From Triplophysa rosa (Eukaryota > Chordata > Actinopteri > Cypriniformes > Nemacheilidae): a DNA stretch of 64,000 bases. Positions 14,132 through 25,858 of this stretch are shown here, piece after piece (position 1 is the first letter of the stretch; each line of letters starts with the position of its first letter). The notes under the pieces are model-generated. The model was not told where the DNA came from and searched no databases. It saw nothing but the letters and a program-made list of their open reading frames with translations. A program made the translations under genes and the position numbers. The stretch lies in contig NC_079891.1 in the NCBI RefSeq assembly GCF_024868665.1, forward strand, positions 23,598,103 to 23,662,102, in the 5' to 3' direction.

Positions 14132-14758
14132 CACTGTAAACCCGGATAAGTTCTACTAACTCAAAAAATTTGAGGCAACTGATTGCCTCTATTTTTTTAA
14201 GTTTGCAAACTTAAATATCATCAGTGAGCATATAGCTAGTTATTTGAGTAACCTGTAAATTTTAAATAAACATTAATTTAAATCAAAATATATATTTAGT
14301 GTTTGGTTCATCTTAATTTAATGCAACTCAAAGTTTTGAGTACTGACAACTTTACTTAGTCTGCAACATTATTTTAAACAGCTGAAAAGTGAAGTGACGT
14401 GTGGCCAAGTATGGTATTCCATACTCGATACTGATGTCGAATCCAACTCTGGGTATCTGAGTGAAAGCGTCTGAGTGGTGCACGTTCAGCGATTACGTCA
14501 CATTTAGGTAAAAACCGGCACTAGAGGGCATATGTTTGAAATTAAAATATTAGAGTATGGTTGCATCTATTTTTTCAAGTCCCCTAAGCTCTAAACTTTA
14601 GCGTAGTTGTAAAAACTCAAAAAAATATTTACTGTTAACTTAAATCTCTGATAGAGGTTGAATGAACTCAAAAATATTAGTTAGTTCAACTTTTTGGCAC
14701 ATTTTGAGTACCAGGTACTTTCCATTATAAGTTAGTTATACTGTTTGGGTTTACAGTG
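14132..14758. mobile_element. Non-autonomous DNA element with CACTGTAAACCC ends
   Basis: The left end is CACTGTAAACCCGGATAAGT; the right end is the complement of CACTGTAAACCCAAACAG. Subterminal sequences around AAGTTAGT/ACTCAAA are also inverted. The CACTG tip suggests the CACTA/EnSpm group, but I could not find a clean 3-bp target duplication. It contains a fragment near 14400-14480 (ggccaagtatggtattcc) of another common fish repeat. Confidence 0.55.
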
Positions 14759-15242
14759 CAGCCACTGGACTGCATTGCATTTATTTCTGTCAACTTCATG
14801 TCACATAATACAGATACACACAAACACTGCAATGTTTGTGCAGATGACACAGTTCCTCAAAATCTAGAGCGTTGTAGTTTTCAGATGAGTGTTAGTACCC
14901 CAGGCCATCTTTCCTCATTATGAATTTCAAATGTAACTTTCTGTCAGGAACTGCAAGATTAGGAAGTCTTACATAACGATTATAGTATCTGGGCACTTTT
15001 TCAAAAATGATTTAGACTGTGTGCTCTTGTAGTTTCGTCCCGTGACAATAAATCCTGTGAAAAAATATAAAAGAATAGATAAATATAGTGTAAATGAGTA
15101 AAAAAAGTGCCATATGTCTGTTATAGCGTTGCCATCTCTAAATATCCTATTACTATATTAACTAATGTTTTAAAGTATAGAATCAATGTTATAAATCAAA
15201 GTTGACTAAATGTGTCTGCTTCTCTTTCTTTTTTCTCCCTAG

Positions 15243-15379
15243 TCTTCATCTGCAGTTTCATGGTGGCCGCACCCATTTTCGGTTACCTGGGGGACCGTTT
15301 TAACAGAAAGGTCATTCTGAGCTGTGGCATCTTCTTCTGGTCTTTTGTGACGCTGCTCAGCTCATTCATCACCAAAGAT
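15243..15379 (+). CDS. spns2: spns2 internal exon with MFS motif A
   Basis: The acceptor is ccctag at 15237-15242 and the donor is gtaagt at 15380. The exon is 137 nt: its first two bases complete a valine codon, then 45 codons follow. It encodes [20 protein letters not shown] and then [20 protein letters not shown], ending ITKD. This covers a membrane helix, the cytoplasmic motif-A loop (G-Y-L-G-D-R-x-x-R-K) and the next helix. Motif A is the conserved gating loop of the superfamily. Confidence 0.93.
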
Positions 15380-16046
15380 GTAAGTCACACTTTCTTTAGC
15401 CTCCGCACAAGATATTTGAATTATCATATCATCGCTGTCCTTCTGAAACCTTGTATGTCTAAATTTGCTGTTTTTCAGGAAATGATAAAAACACTGTAAT
15501 TGTAAAATGATGAAATACTGTGTTGTCAAAGCTGTCAAAGCAATTTTTTTTATTGGTTAGATATTTGCAAAACCCAGAGACAAACAAAGCGTAGCAAATA
15601 ATGATTTATGTGAAGAACCCCCCCACAAAGAGATACACGGTTTCAGAAAGAGAGTGATTTCAAACATTTTCACATATCAATTGAATTTTTTGCACATAAA
15701 GGGCTATGACAGTTCTCGCAGTGTTAGCTGGGTATTTATAGAAGCAAAAAAATCACCCCAGCCCGCCGGTAGCATCTCTACAGCGGTTTCTGGCTCATTT
15801 GAGAGAGCTTTGAAAGAACACTCGAGTCATTAAGCATAGCACGACTCATTGTACATAGAGCTGCTGTGCTCTCTTAAAAAATCTTTTGCCACTAACAAGT
15901 TCACTATACTCAATGTACTGCAGTTATCATTTAGATGTCTCACTCTCTTACACCCTTTATTCTGCTTCCCTTTATGAAATGATTAAATAACATGCAACAA
16001 TATAAATCATTTTTGTGCATCGCAGTCACATGTTCCTCTGAGAAAA

Positions 16047-16111
<65 letters not shown>

Positions 16112-16668
16112 GCTTTGGTTGACTATCCCCGTGGGGACAGTCCATAGGCGTAATGTTTTTATACTGTACAAACTGTATATTCTATCCCCTATCCCTAACC
16201 CTATCCCTAAACCTAAAGATCATAGAACACTTTTTGCATTTTTAGATTTGTAAAAAAAAATATTGTTCTGTACAATTTATTAGCTTTTTTGCCCCTGGGG
16301 ACCTCAATTTTGGTCCCCACGGTGACACGAGTCCCCATGTGTTGGTGTGTATTCAGGTTTAGGTCCCCACCGGGATATACAAACATGAACACACACACAC
16401 ACACACACACACAGACTTTGGTTGACTATCCCCGTGGGGACAGTCCATAGGCGTAATGTTTTTTATACTGTACAAACTGTATATTCTATCCCCTATCCCT
16501 AACCCTAAACCTAAAGATCATAGAACACTTTTTGCATTTTTGTTCTGTACAATTTATTAGCTTTTTTGCCCGTGGGGACCTCAATTTTGGTCCCGACGGT
16601 GACACGAGTCCCCGTGTGTTGGTGTGTATTCAGGTTTAGGTCCCCACCGGGATATACACACACACACG

Positions 16669-16757
<89 letters not shown>

Positions 16758-19700
16758 GGATATATGAGCACAGAGACTGCAGATATCCCTTTATCTGTCA
16801 ATCATTCTAAACTTGACTGTATTCTGTTATGTAACGTTCTCCACCAACAGCAGGCTGACGCTACAGATAAACACATATTTACATAAAAGCTCATCTGTCA
16901 CCATCATAACCATCAATTAACATTACTGCAATGCTGCTGCATTACATTTTTAAAGCAATGCTTTACTCGCAAGGATTCAATCTAATGATAAAAATATAAA
17001 GAAATATATAGATTGATGATGCATTTGGCTTTACTATTATTGTGTTGAAAATATTATACTGCCCAACACACTCATACACTTACAAGATTATATCTCCTAC
17101 ATCTCTGTATTGGTTTTATTAACCTCTTGACCTCCAGCTGATTTGTTCTTTATCAAAAATGGATGTTCTGCTTCGCATAATGAGATTTCTTATAGCTTTG
17201 GAAATAGAGTTCACTACATTGTGAACTACATACATGAGTGGAAGTTATTTTGTTTGCAATTAAAGGGACTGTTCACCCAAAATTTAAATTCTGTCCACTT
17301 GCCTAGTTTAAGTCATTCAAGTAACTGGTAGCACATGAAAAAAGATTCTTTCCTCTAGAGAACCCAAAAAGAAATAATTATCAGGCCAAATTTCCAAGCT
17401 TAATTGGTGCGAAGTACTGATAACGGGACTAGGACCAGGAAGTGTGGAGGTCACTATTTGCTTCATTGTATGGCGAAGTGCAGCTTTTGTTAGATAACCC
17501 TGCAGGTTTGGAATAATAAGGAATATTTTGGAAACAATTCATTTAAAACCAAAGGAAGGAATATATGTTGTACATGAAACTAAGAAAAATCACAGATAGA
17601 TATTTCCTTTGGGTTGGGTACGTATATACAAACTTAGCCAGTAAATTAGTAATCAAGCTCCTTGCTTTTGACAAATGACAAGAAAAGAAAATGTCAGGGC
17701 CCAACTTCAGTGGAGGTGTTTATATATGCACATATTCATCATGAATTTTATGCAGAATGTATTTGAATGCTCATGTTTATGTATATGAATTTGAGGGACG
17801 AGGAAACAGACGTGTACAGTCAGTCCTGCAACGTTGGAACCTCACGAATTGTTATTTTTCCAGACCACAGCCAAAGAGACAGATGTGTCAACATGGTCGT
17901 TCAATTCTGTAGGTTTGAATCACTCAGCCAACAAGCTCAAATAAAAACTGATGTGTTTGTAAAAATAAGGCTAGTATTTCTGCCAATAATTTGATTTTAT
18001 TATAAAATATTGTGAGAAAGTTTTAGGTTATGGCTTCTTAAACACTTAAGCATATCTATGAAATCATTAAATTCATACTTCTCAAATTTACATATAAGCC
18101 GATACAAAGAACTTGAATGGTGACCCAAAAAGAGTGTTTGTGTTATACTGCAGAGCTGTGACGTCATTCCGTGTAATGTCTTATATACATTACACTCTAC
18201 GTTTGTGACAAGAACAAGGCACACAAAAAAAGAAATGTGTGTTTGTGTGCATGTCTGTCCCCAGCTAACCAGCCTCCAGATGTGTGCAGTAAGTGACAAT
18301 AAGCATTAATATTTCATGCGTGTCTGTGTGTGCTGGGTCGATGAAAGGAGAGGTTGTGTAACAAACAAACAAGCATTCGTCTGCTCTCCCTCTCTGTACC
18401 ATCCCCATTCTTTTATTCCCTCACAGCACTTCTGTTGACAAACACACAGTATATAGCTTTTGTCACTTTCGAGCAGAGTCATGGAAAGAAAAACGGAGAA
18501 AGAGAGAGGCAGAAGATAACCCAGTCTGTTGCTGATTCCTGTCATGTAGGCTAAAGAAATTACCCTGCTGAGAATTATGTAACACTCTACAACAAGTAAA
18601 GTTGTTTATCTTTTGGCTGTATGTCAAGAGGCTGCCGTAACACCAAAGAGTGTCAGGTGGAAGAGAATAAGTGACGAAATTGAGGAAAGTGATAGTTCAC
18701 CCAAAAAGGAAAATGCTGTCATCCTGTATTCACCCTCTTGCAATTATTTTCTGCAGAACACAAAAGAAGATATTTTTGTGAATGTTGGTAACCGAACAAC
18801 GGTGGTACCCATTGACTTGCATTGGTTTTGTGTCCATACAATAAAGAAGTGAAGGGGTACGGCGTTGTTCTGTTACGGTTTGTGTGTATTTCTCTTTCTC
18901 CTTTCTATGTGCATCATAGACGGTGTTTATACTAGTGCGTTTTCCTTTAAAAACGCTCTTGCTATGGTTACGCCTGGCATTTACACTACTCCAGAGTTTT
19001 CGACTTTTGGAAACAATGCAGACCCCGTTTTGTTTGAAAACTCCGGGGTTGCGTTTCTGTGTAAACGGACGAAAATGGAGACTTTAGAATACGTACAATT
19101 GGTTGCCCACAATCGATTACTGATCGGGTCGTCTGTATCATTGCGTTTGCTTCCCTGATTCGTTAAGCCTTTGTCAAATGAGCCATTACGCTACCTGAAG
19201 GCGACCATGACCAGCCTCGCAACGACCATGTAAACAACAGGCTTGTTTGACTTCAAGCTGCGCTGCGTACACGGATCGACACGGTGACATTACAGCAACG
19301 CGAGAGAGAATCGAGAGCCGTATGCTTTTAAATCGTGCTCTCAGTACTGCGATGTCATTCGTCGATTTGTCTGCGTGGCGCCGGATGAAATCAAACAAGC
19401 CTAATAACATGGATACCTCATCTATCCACACGAAGACGTCCATGATTTTCCTTGCCATCATGTTCATTTTGTACTGACTAGTAACCAACTGTCATCAACA
19501 ACCAACTTACGTATGCCTATTTACATTTGTGTGCGCATGCCCAGCGTGTCTGAATGGTCATGTGACATGCGTTTTCGGTAGTGTAGTGTAAACGCAGATT
19601 GAAACGGCAGTATTAACGAGGATCGTTTTCATTTTAAAACGCCGTTTTCGTACGACAACGGGGTAATGTAAACACCATAATGTAACAGGATGACGCGGTG

Positions 19701-22700
19701 TCTCTAGAGATGGTCTGTATTCACTGCTTAAGTTGTCTCTCACTCCATCAGTGCTGGGTGCTGCTGCTCATGTGTGTGCGCGCATATAAAGTCCCCATCT
19801 AGATATTGAGAGATAATAAAAGAGACAAATACAGTGGGATCCAAAAGACCACTAGTCAAAATTCGTATAATTTAGAATTAAATGCAAAACAGATATTCAT
19901 TTTCTAAGCCGTATTTGACCCTTTAATTGTTGAATACAGTACATAAAGCAAGATTTGGGACAATCAGGTGAAAATAAACAGAAAAGCGATACATTACGAG
20001 TGGGTGGGATATTACGAAGAAGTGAGAAGTGACTTGAGAAAGAGAGCATGATGTAAAGAGAAACGGACCGTGAGCACAAACCAGAGAGAAATCCATAACT
20101 AGTTTCCTCATTTGGGAGATTGACTCAAATTCTCCACAGCAGTATAGACATCCATTACACCCCCTCATCTTCTTCACATGAACGACTACATATACAACGG
20201 GTCTAGGCCATTGGGGAAGGGCGGTTTCTTAGTCTGGCTTCCTTCCCTTATAGCACATAAAAGAGGTCAGAGGACAACATTCACATTTGACTAGAAACCG
20301 AAATGTATCTGAAATGTAGGACACTTGCTGCTTTTTCTGCAGACTTTTCATCTGTATTGGTTTCATGGTGGTTCATAAGAGGTTCAACATGCTGAATATT
20401 GGAACTTGATCTATTGTGTTTAAATGTCAAGGAAATTGAGCTATATTTGCACACTTTATTAAAACAATGGCTCAGATTGTGTAGTCACAGTTCAGACATC
20501 CCTATTATTTGCAGCATTGCTGTTTTATCCTTTTTAATGACACAATCTCTTTCTTTGCAGTATTATTGGCTGCTGGTGCTGTCCAGATGTCTGGTGGGTA
20601 TCGGAGAATCAAGCTACTCCTCTATCTCTCCAACCATCATTGGAGACCTGTTCACCAACAACAAAAGGACCGTGATGCTCTCTCTCTTCTATCTGGCCAT
20701 ACCACTAGGAAGGTGAGTTTCAACAGTCTCTATGCTTGGTTTATCAGAATCAGACATCAGGATCGTTCATGCTGACAGCCAAGTAACCAACATGTCTTCC
20801 ATTTTTACAATAGGCAATTCCAAGCTTTAGCAAGTACGCCAGAACTCACACTAACCTAAATAAACAGGCAGACTGTACTAAGCAAGGCCAGAGCTTCAAT
20901 GAAAGCTTTTAATTTGGTGAGGCAATTTAATTTAGGTTGTTCGTTAGAGATGATTTTACAATTACTAGTAACATTATTCCCCATGACTTTAACATTTTAT
21001 AGTGTTTTATGCGGGCAAGATGAAAATTCTATTATATATTAAAAACGCTGTGGGTGAATGAAGTGAGATTAGGTGATCTGAAGGAAATAGTTTCTGACAG
21101 CCAGATAATCTCAGGTACCATCACGACACAGTAAAGGTCAGTCCTGTAGAACGGAAGGCGGAAAACTAAAAGATCAGCCTGGGTCAAAGAGATGCTGATA
21201 TTTTAAAACCACTGCTGCCGTGAAAAGACTTTACGCTTGTCTATACTGTCACTTAAAGGGATACTTCACCCAAAAATGAAAATTCTGTCATCATTTACTC
21301 ACCTTCGAGTTGTTCCAAATCTGCATAAATGTCTTTGTTCTGATGAACACAGAGAAAGATATTTGGAAGAATGCTTATAACCAAACAGATATTGCCCCAC
21401 CAATTGACTCCCATAGTAGGAAAAATTACTTTATCTTTTTTTTTGTTCTGTTGAACACAAAAGAAGACATTTTGAAGAATGTAAGACAGCAAACAGTTCT
21501 GGGGCACTTTTGACTTCCATTATATGTGATGCGATCTGGGAAAACCCGTCGGATGTCGCGCTGGGACATTTTCAGGAATATCAAAAAATAGATTGAAAGT
21601 CAGTTTTTTGTCAAAATTGGGTTTTCATTAAATTATTATTCTATAACCTCTTGTCTATCATCTCTGGTGTATATACTTGTTTATTGCTGAAAAATAGTGA
21701 TTTATAGTGGCTAGCAAGGACATGCGGCGGAGCTGCAAAAAATCATTCATAACTTTCCCTCTCTTAACAAACACAGTTCATCTATCAAAGTAAACCACAT
21801 AACATGAAGAATGAAGGAGTATCAATGCACATTTCCAGTACACTACGGCATGCAAAGTTCTTTTTATACAACGTTATCGTGAAATGGTGGCGCTCACCGT
21901 CTCGAGCACCGGGAGTTATCCCCGGTCCGCTGCTCATGCGAGCCGCCTCTGAAACACGATCGCAAAACATACTAAGGATGATCAAAAGTTTAGACACTAT
22001 GCTATTGTTAAACAATGTAAAACTTGCTTCACTACTTACTAGTTGTTGTCTGTAATGTTTGCTAGTGTCCTTGTGTAGTGATGCAGTGCTCTTAGCAATC
22101 CTGACAGAGCTCTCGTTCTTTAAGTGTGCCCAGCACCGTTTTCCTTACTTTCATCTTATTCAAACGGTTTTATACAGTATTTTTATAGACTTCAACACCA
22201 GGAAATGTTTTTTTTTATTAAATTGTTAATAGAGTAAGTCTTTTACCACTGTAAAGTGACTTTTACTTGTGATACTTGACTTTTATTTTCATCACCTAAC
22301 TTTAAACCCGGTTTTCTCCAAATTCCGTTCCTGAAAATGATTGCGCTCAGCCAACTTCAGATAGCAATTACTTTTGTTACATACAAGGTATGAGTGAAAT
22401 AAAAACAGCTTTGGAAATGGCTTGAACTTCCATATGGTATCAAAACCTGTAATATGTACATTTTCACCACGTGTTGGGTTCCCAGATCGCATCACATATT
22501 TTGTCCTACTATGGTAGTCAATGGGGGGGAAAAATCTCTGTCTGGTTATAAGCATTCTTCCAAATATCTTTCTCTGTGTTCATCAGAACAAAGAAATTTA
22601 TACAGATTTGGAACAACTCGAAGGTGAGCAATTGATGACAGAATTTTCACTTTTGCACAAGCCTTGGCATTTTCTTTTGTTCACTGAAGTGGAAAAAGAC

Positions 22701-25700
22701 CAGAGGAGAAAAAGGAGGAGAAAATAAACAGAAGGAAGGTGATAAAAAATGTATGCGCGCTGTGTAGCATTTTGAGCGGCGTTCGCATCATCCGCGTGGG
22801 GCAGACAAACAATAACACAAAATGTTTGATACCATGAAGTGGTCTAAGCTTGGACCTATTAAATTACTTGCACATACTGTAACTACAACAAAGTTGCAGT
22901 CGGACAACACATTGTACAGTAAATGCAACCGTGGCTTTTTTCTGTTGAAGTGAGAAAGAGAAATATCCGAGCGCAGCAGCTGTTGCTATCAGGCATGTTC
23001 TGAGGGCTAGTAATAGTATCGACGAGAGATTGAGAGCAGTTTGAGGAAAGGACAGGATGGAAAAATAGTCGGCCCGGGAGAGTTGTGGTATGTGCGGGCT
23101 AATAGGGTTCAGCCCTAACAAAGCGATCGACAGTAGAAACAATAAGAGGTGAAAGACTCGAGCCCTGCCGTGTGCCGCCTTTCTTCCTGTCTAGAGGCCT
23201 GTTTGTCTGCAGTCAGGTTGTTACTGTTACCAGGAAGTCACTTCAGTGAAAGGTTTGGCAGAAAAAGCGTTCTCATGGACATGGAACAAACATGAAAACG
23301 TGATTAACTTTGTGGTGCTAGAAAAACTTATAAACATATGGAGGTGACATCACACTCAGAATTAACATTAAAATACTCTGATCCAATCAGAAACATTGAC
23401 ACAGTCACCTTGCATAGAATAACAAAAACAACATATCTACAGTTACTGTATGTGTAAGGAAAACCAAACGATTTTTCATGGGCTTGTGTTGGAACCCTTG
23501 TGTTCCCTCCTATTGTTTAATGGGTTAGGTCAGACCGGTCATCAGTTAGACATGCCAGGGGCAGCTGAAGGTAAACAATGCAGTTTACCTGCTGAGTGAC
23601 AGCCTGGCGCGGGTATCTAGGAACACAGGAAGTGTGTGGGGAGGGACGGTCCAAATTTAAACAGGATGATTAAAACACGGCAGTTATGCCAGAAACACTG
23701 AACTACCAAAACCACTGTACCAATATAATAAAATCCTTAAATAGTTCGATTTAATTTCAAATTACGCAACAAACACCCTCAACACAACAAGAACGCCTGG
23801 ATCTTCATTTGTCTTCACTGAAATTTGTTCTGTCAAAAAAAAATCATGTTCTCCTTTAATCAGTGAATTGAAACCTATTGAAAGATCTTCAGTCTGGGTT
23901 TGTTCATCCAAAATTCTCCTTGTTTCGTTAGTATCCACACGCCTTTGCTGTTGTACATAAAGTACCAGAAGTATGAAACACACTTTCTCCTTTTACAAAC
24001 CCATGACGTGGGAAAGTTCATAACAGGTGTACCAACATGGGAGGGTTCAGTGTCCAAGGACACGATGGGACCCAGCCTAGGATCATCAGCGAGAATGACA
24101 TTAAATTATTTAATGGAACACTAAAATGGATGGTAGGAAACCACAGAAAGAAAAACATTAGCCGGGTTTCCATCCAAAGTTGCGAATTTAGCTTATGCGC
24201 AAAATTGGAATATCGCATAAAACATTTTCGAATAAGCACCGTTTCCATCCAAATAGTCAACCGTCACTTCCTAATAAACTGCCACTAAATATCAGTAAGA
24301 AAAGTAAGAGAAGCCACTGAATATAATGATTTTCATATAGAATAACACTTGCGCAAGCAGACGATTACGAAACAAAATAAATGCGGTGCTTTTGTGGAGG
24401 CCTGCTGTTTGGGAAACACAGTCGTGACAGTTCTAAGAGGCAATTACAGAAATACTTGACGACTTTGCTCAGGCAATATTTCTGATGCTGTGTAACAAGA
24501 TCAGTACTCTGGTTAGTCAGGTTACGCCGTCTCATAGTGCAATTACGTGACTTTTTGGAGGAATTTTTTCGGCAAATGTGTTTCCATCTCCCATTATTCG
24601 CATTAACCCTTTTTCACAAAAATGAAAAACCACCTCAAGCGAGCGTAAAAACGTTTTGCGAATTAAGGGTTTTTAATTCGAAATTTGGCGTTTCCATCAC
24701 TCGTTTCTGATGCGAAACTTCAAAATGCGAATAAAACCAGAGTGAAGGAAACCCACTTAGTGATACACCGATCAACATTTCTTAACATGATGACAAAACT
24801 ATTTATACACCAGCTGGTTACAGACAACTCAATCAAAAAACATCCAGCGACCTTCTCGAACCACATAATCAGCCAACAAACAGAATAGTTCTTCTTGTGT
24901 TTTTCATCCTCACTGAGATCATAACAACATAATTATGAACTCTATCAGACTGCAAACAGGATGCAGAGCTGAGAGAGTTTGGTCTGCGTCTGAAGACGTA
25001 GAGAAGTGTATGTTCCACCCACATCTTCTAACTGCTGACAGGGATTGAGAAAGCGGTCTATGAATATTAGGAATTAGGTCAACTGACCGTTTGATGTTGG
25101 TGTTTCACCACACTTGCCAAAACCGTCCAAACCAAGAGAATCAGTTCGGGAAGCTGGCGTCTATCCTAAATGATCCGCTCTCTTTTTCTTTTTCTCTTGC
25201 TCTCTCTCTAAGCCTATCTATCATTCTAAGCCCCGGAGTAGAGCTAAGTGGTTGACTCTCTTACATAGCCAGAGGTGATGCTAAGTGTAAAGCCATTATC
25301 AGCGGCATTAGTATGCATGCCGAGTTCAGCTAGCCTACCCGGCACATGAAAGTTTTAGGGTGCATGACACAGCTTTGGGTGGGGAAGACTGTCAGGAATA
25401 AAACGCAGACAGACGAAACAAAAGAGACTGACTGACTGACTGAATTAGCGAGCCAGCCACGCATATGTCTGGACGTGTATGACTAAAATATGATGTTTGC
25501 TTGGCGGGAGGGGGGTATAGCTAAAAATATACATTTAGGATTTTTCTACATTTATGTATTTGCTTATTATTTGTTTATCTTAGAACTAAAACACTATAGA
25601 TGATCTTGTTGTTTGTAAAAAAATTCACTTATTTTCACACTTTTTCAGCAAATGACCATATGGAAGAATTAATTCCATAATTATATATATATATATATAT

Positions 25701-25858
25701 ATAATTAATTTATTATTAACATGACAATATATATTGTTTATATTTTAAAACAATTCTACGCAGTTTATTTGATTTACTCTCTCCTCCACAGTGGTCTGGG
25801 ATACATCTTGGGATCCATTGCCAAAGATGCTGGAGGACACTGGTACTGGGCACTGAGG
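15243..25858 (+). CDS. spns2: Spinster homolog (probably Spns2), partial gene, three internal exons
   Basis: Spinster-family major facilitator transporter of the plasma membrane. In vertebrates Spns2 exports sphingosine-1-phosphate, acting in heart precursor migration and lymphocyte egress (established knowledge). Exons 15243-15379, 20561-20712 and 25792-25858 have AG/GT borders and join in one frame (phases 1, 0 and 2), giving about 118 residues. The first exon holds the MFS motif-A loop [10 protein letters not shown], the second [16 protein letters not shown] and PTIIGDLF, and the third [17 protein letters not shown]. From memory these match vertebrate SPNS2 much better than SPNS1 or SPNS3, but I could not align them. 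The frame needs an upstream exon ending in G, and codon-phase-0 sequence must follow ALR. Neither the N-terminal exon nor the C-terminal exons were recognised in the window, so this is about a quarter of the usual protein of roughly 500 residues. No disabling change is seen in the three exons. Confidence 0.9.
15434..15654 (+). repeat. Copy of dispersed palindromic repeat, ATATTTGCAAAACCCA core
   Basis: The tip ctgtccttctgaaacc (15435) returns inverted as ggtttcagaaagag (about 15639-15652), giving a small inverted-repeat element just inside spns2 intron 2. The core gatatttgcaaaacccag is shared with the 6.5-kb and 55-kb copies. Confidence 0.6.
16045..16110. repeat. (ACGC)n then (CA)n microsatellite
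   Basis: About a dozen uninterrupted ACGC units followed by a short CA run. Confidence 0.95.
16111..16664. repeat. Two tandem copies of a ~270-bp repeat bordered by CA tracts
   Basis: Copy 1 (about 16111-16382) and copy 2 (about 16413-16660) both start ctttggttgactatcccc and end aggtccccaccgggatatac. Copy 2 lacks two short internal stretches. Both lie between (CA)n runs (16389-16412, and from 16659). The unit is a familiar fish CA-flanked repeat, and the CA tracts probably drove the duplication. Confidence 0.85.
16659..16754. repeat. (CA)n microsatellite, about 95 bp
   Basis: A nearly pure CA tract with a few CG-containing units near its start. Long reading frames over it are repeat artefacts. 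Confidence 0.95.
16755..18686. other. spns2 intron 2, no gene seen
   Basis: Only a worn half-tip of the AGGGATAGTTCACCC family near 17264-17300 (gggactgttcacccaaaa) is noticed. Confidence 0.4.
18687..18865. mobile_element. AGGGATAGTTCACCC MITE, left-half fragment
   Basis: It begins tgatagttcacccaaaaa and keeps the agaagatatttttgtgaatg and ggtaccattgact-type inner sequence of copy 2, but has no right terminus. Confidence 0.65.
18921..19677. mobile_element. Non-autonomous DNA element with GGTGTTTA ends
   Basis: Left cggtgtttatactagtgcg and right acggggtaatgtaaacacc form imperfect terminal inverted repeats about 755 bp apart; GC-rich acgaaaacg motifs are inverted inside them. No clear target duplication was found. 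It contains the protein-like fragment described next. Confidence 0.6.
19186..19488 (-). pseudogene. Fragment resembling a Myb/SANT-type transposon-associated protein
   Basis: A 100-residue frame contains [20 protein letters not shown]. It resembles the start (FVW-DDEVELLL) of Myb/MADF-like DNA-binding proteins that occur in many copies in fish genomes beside Harbinger-like elements. The rest does not continue the family, so it is a truncated, mutated piece. The resemblance is from memory and modest. Confidence 0.35.
19678..20560. other. spns2 intron 2, end, no gene seen
   Basis: No repeat family or exon recognised apart from the pyrimidine tract before the exon at 20561. Confidence 0.4.
20561..20712 (+). 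CDS. spns2: spns2 internal exon, [10 protein letters not shown] segment
   Basis: The acceptor is tttgcag ending at 20560 and the donor gtgagt starts at 20713. The exon is 152 nt and starts in phase 0, with 50 codons plus AG of a split serine. It encodes [20 protein letters not shown], a [14 protein letters not shown] loop and the helix [13 protein letters not shown]. The arginine in LSR may be the position altered in the zebrafish two-of-hearts mutant (recalled, not checked by numbering); it is intact here. Confidence 0.93.
21253..22657. mobile_element. AGGGATAGTTCACCC MITE split by a later insertion
   Basis: The left half 21253-21524 starts ttaaagggatacttcaccc and breaks off after ggggcacttttgacttcc. 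The right half resumes at 22497 with gtcctactatggtagtcaat and runs to gacagaattttcac. The intact copy at 53235-53582 shows these parts next to each other, so 21525-22496 was inserted later. Confidence 0.8.
21525..22496. mobile_element. 972-bp element nested in the MITE, TIR TGTGATGCGATCTGGGAA
   Basis: The left tip TGTGATGCGATCTGGGAA and the right tip TTCCCAGATCGCATCACA are perfect 18-bp inverted repeats. TA precedes and follows (21523-21524, 22497-22498), consistent with a TA target duplication. No transposase is seen. The family is not recognised; a Tc1/mariner-mobilised non-autonomous element is one option. Confidence 0.75.
22658..24160. other. spns2 intron 3, no gene seen
   Basis: No exon or repeat family recognised. 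Confidence 0.4.
24161..24757. mobile_element. Non-autonomous DNA element with GGGTTTCC ends
   Basis: The left end gccgggtttccatcc and the right end ggaaacccac are inverted. Multiple gtttccatc and ttcgcat/atgcgaa motifs are arranged in opposite orientations inside. About 600 bp, no coding potential. Confidence 0.6.
24758..25791. other. spns2 intron 3, end, with an AT microsatellite
   Basis: (AT)n at about 25682-25702, otherwise nothing recognised. Confidence 0.4.
25792..25858 (+). CDS. spns2: spns2 internal exon, GLGYILGS segment
   Basis: The acceptor is ctccacag ending at 25791 and the donor gtaaga starts at 25859. The exon is 67 nt: T completes the split AGT serine, then come 22 codons, [22 protein letters not shown] (spaced here only for length). 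The glycine-rich helix start G-x-G-Y-x-x-G is typical of spinster and other MFS transporters. It is the last spns2 exon I can find. Confidence 0.92.

Noticed and set aside
16511..16886. Reading frames rich in THTHTH or VCVCVC
   Set aside because: They are translations of the CA microsatellite.
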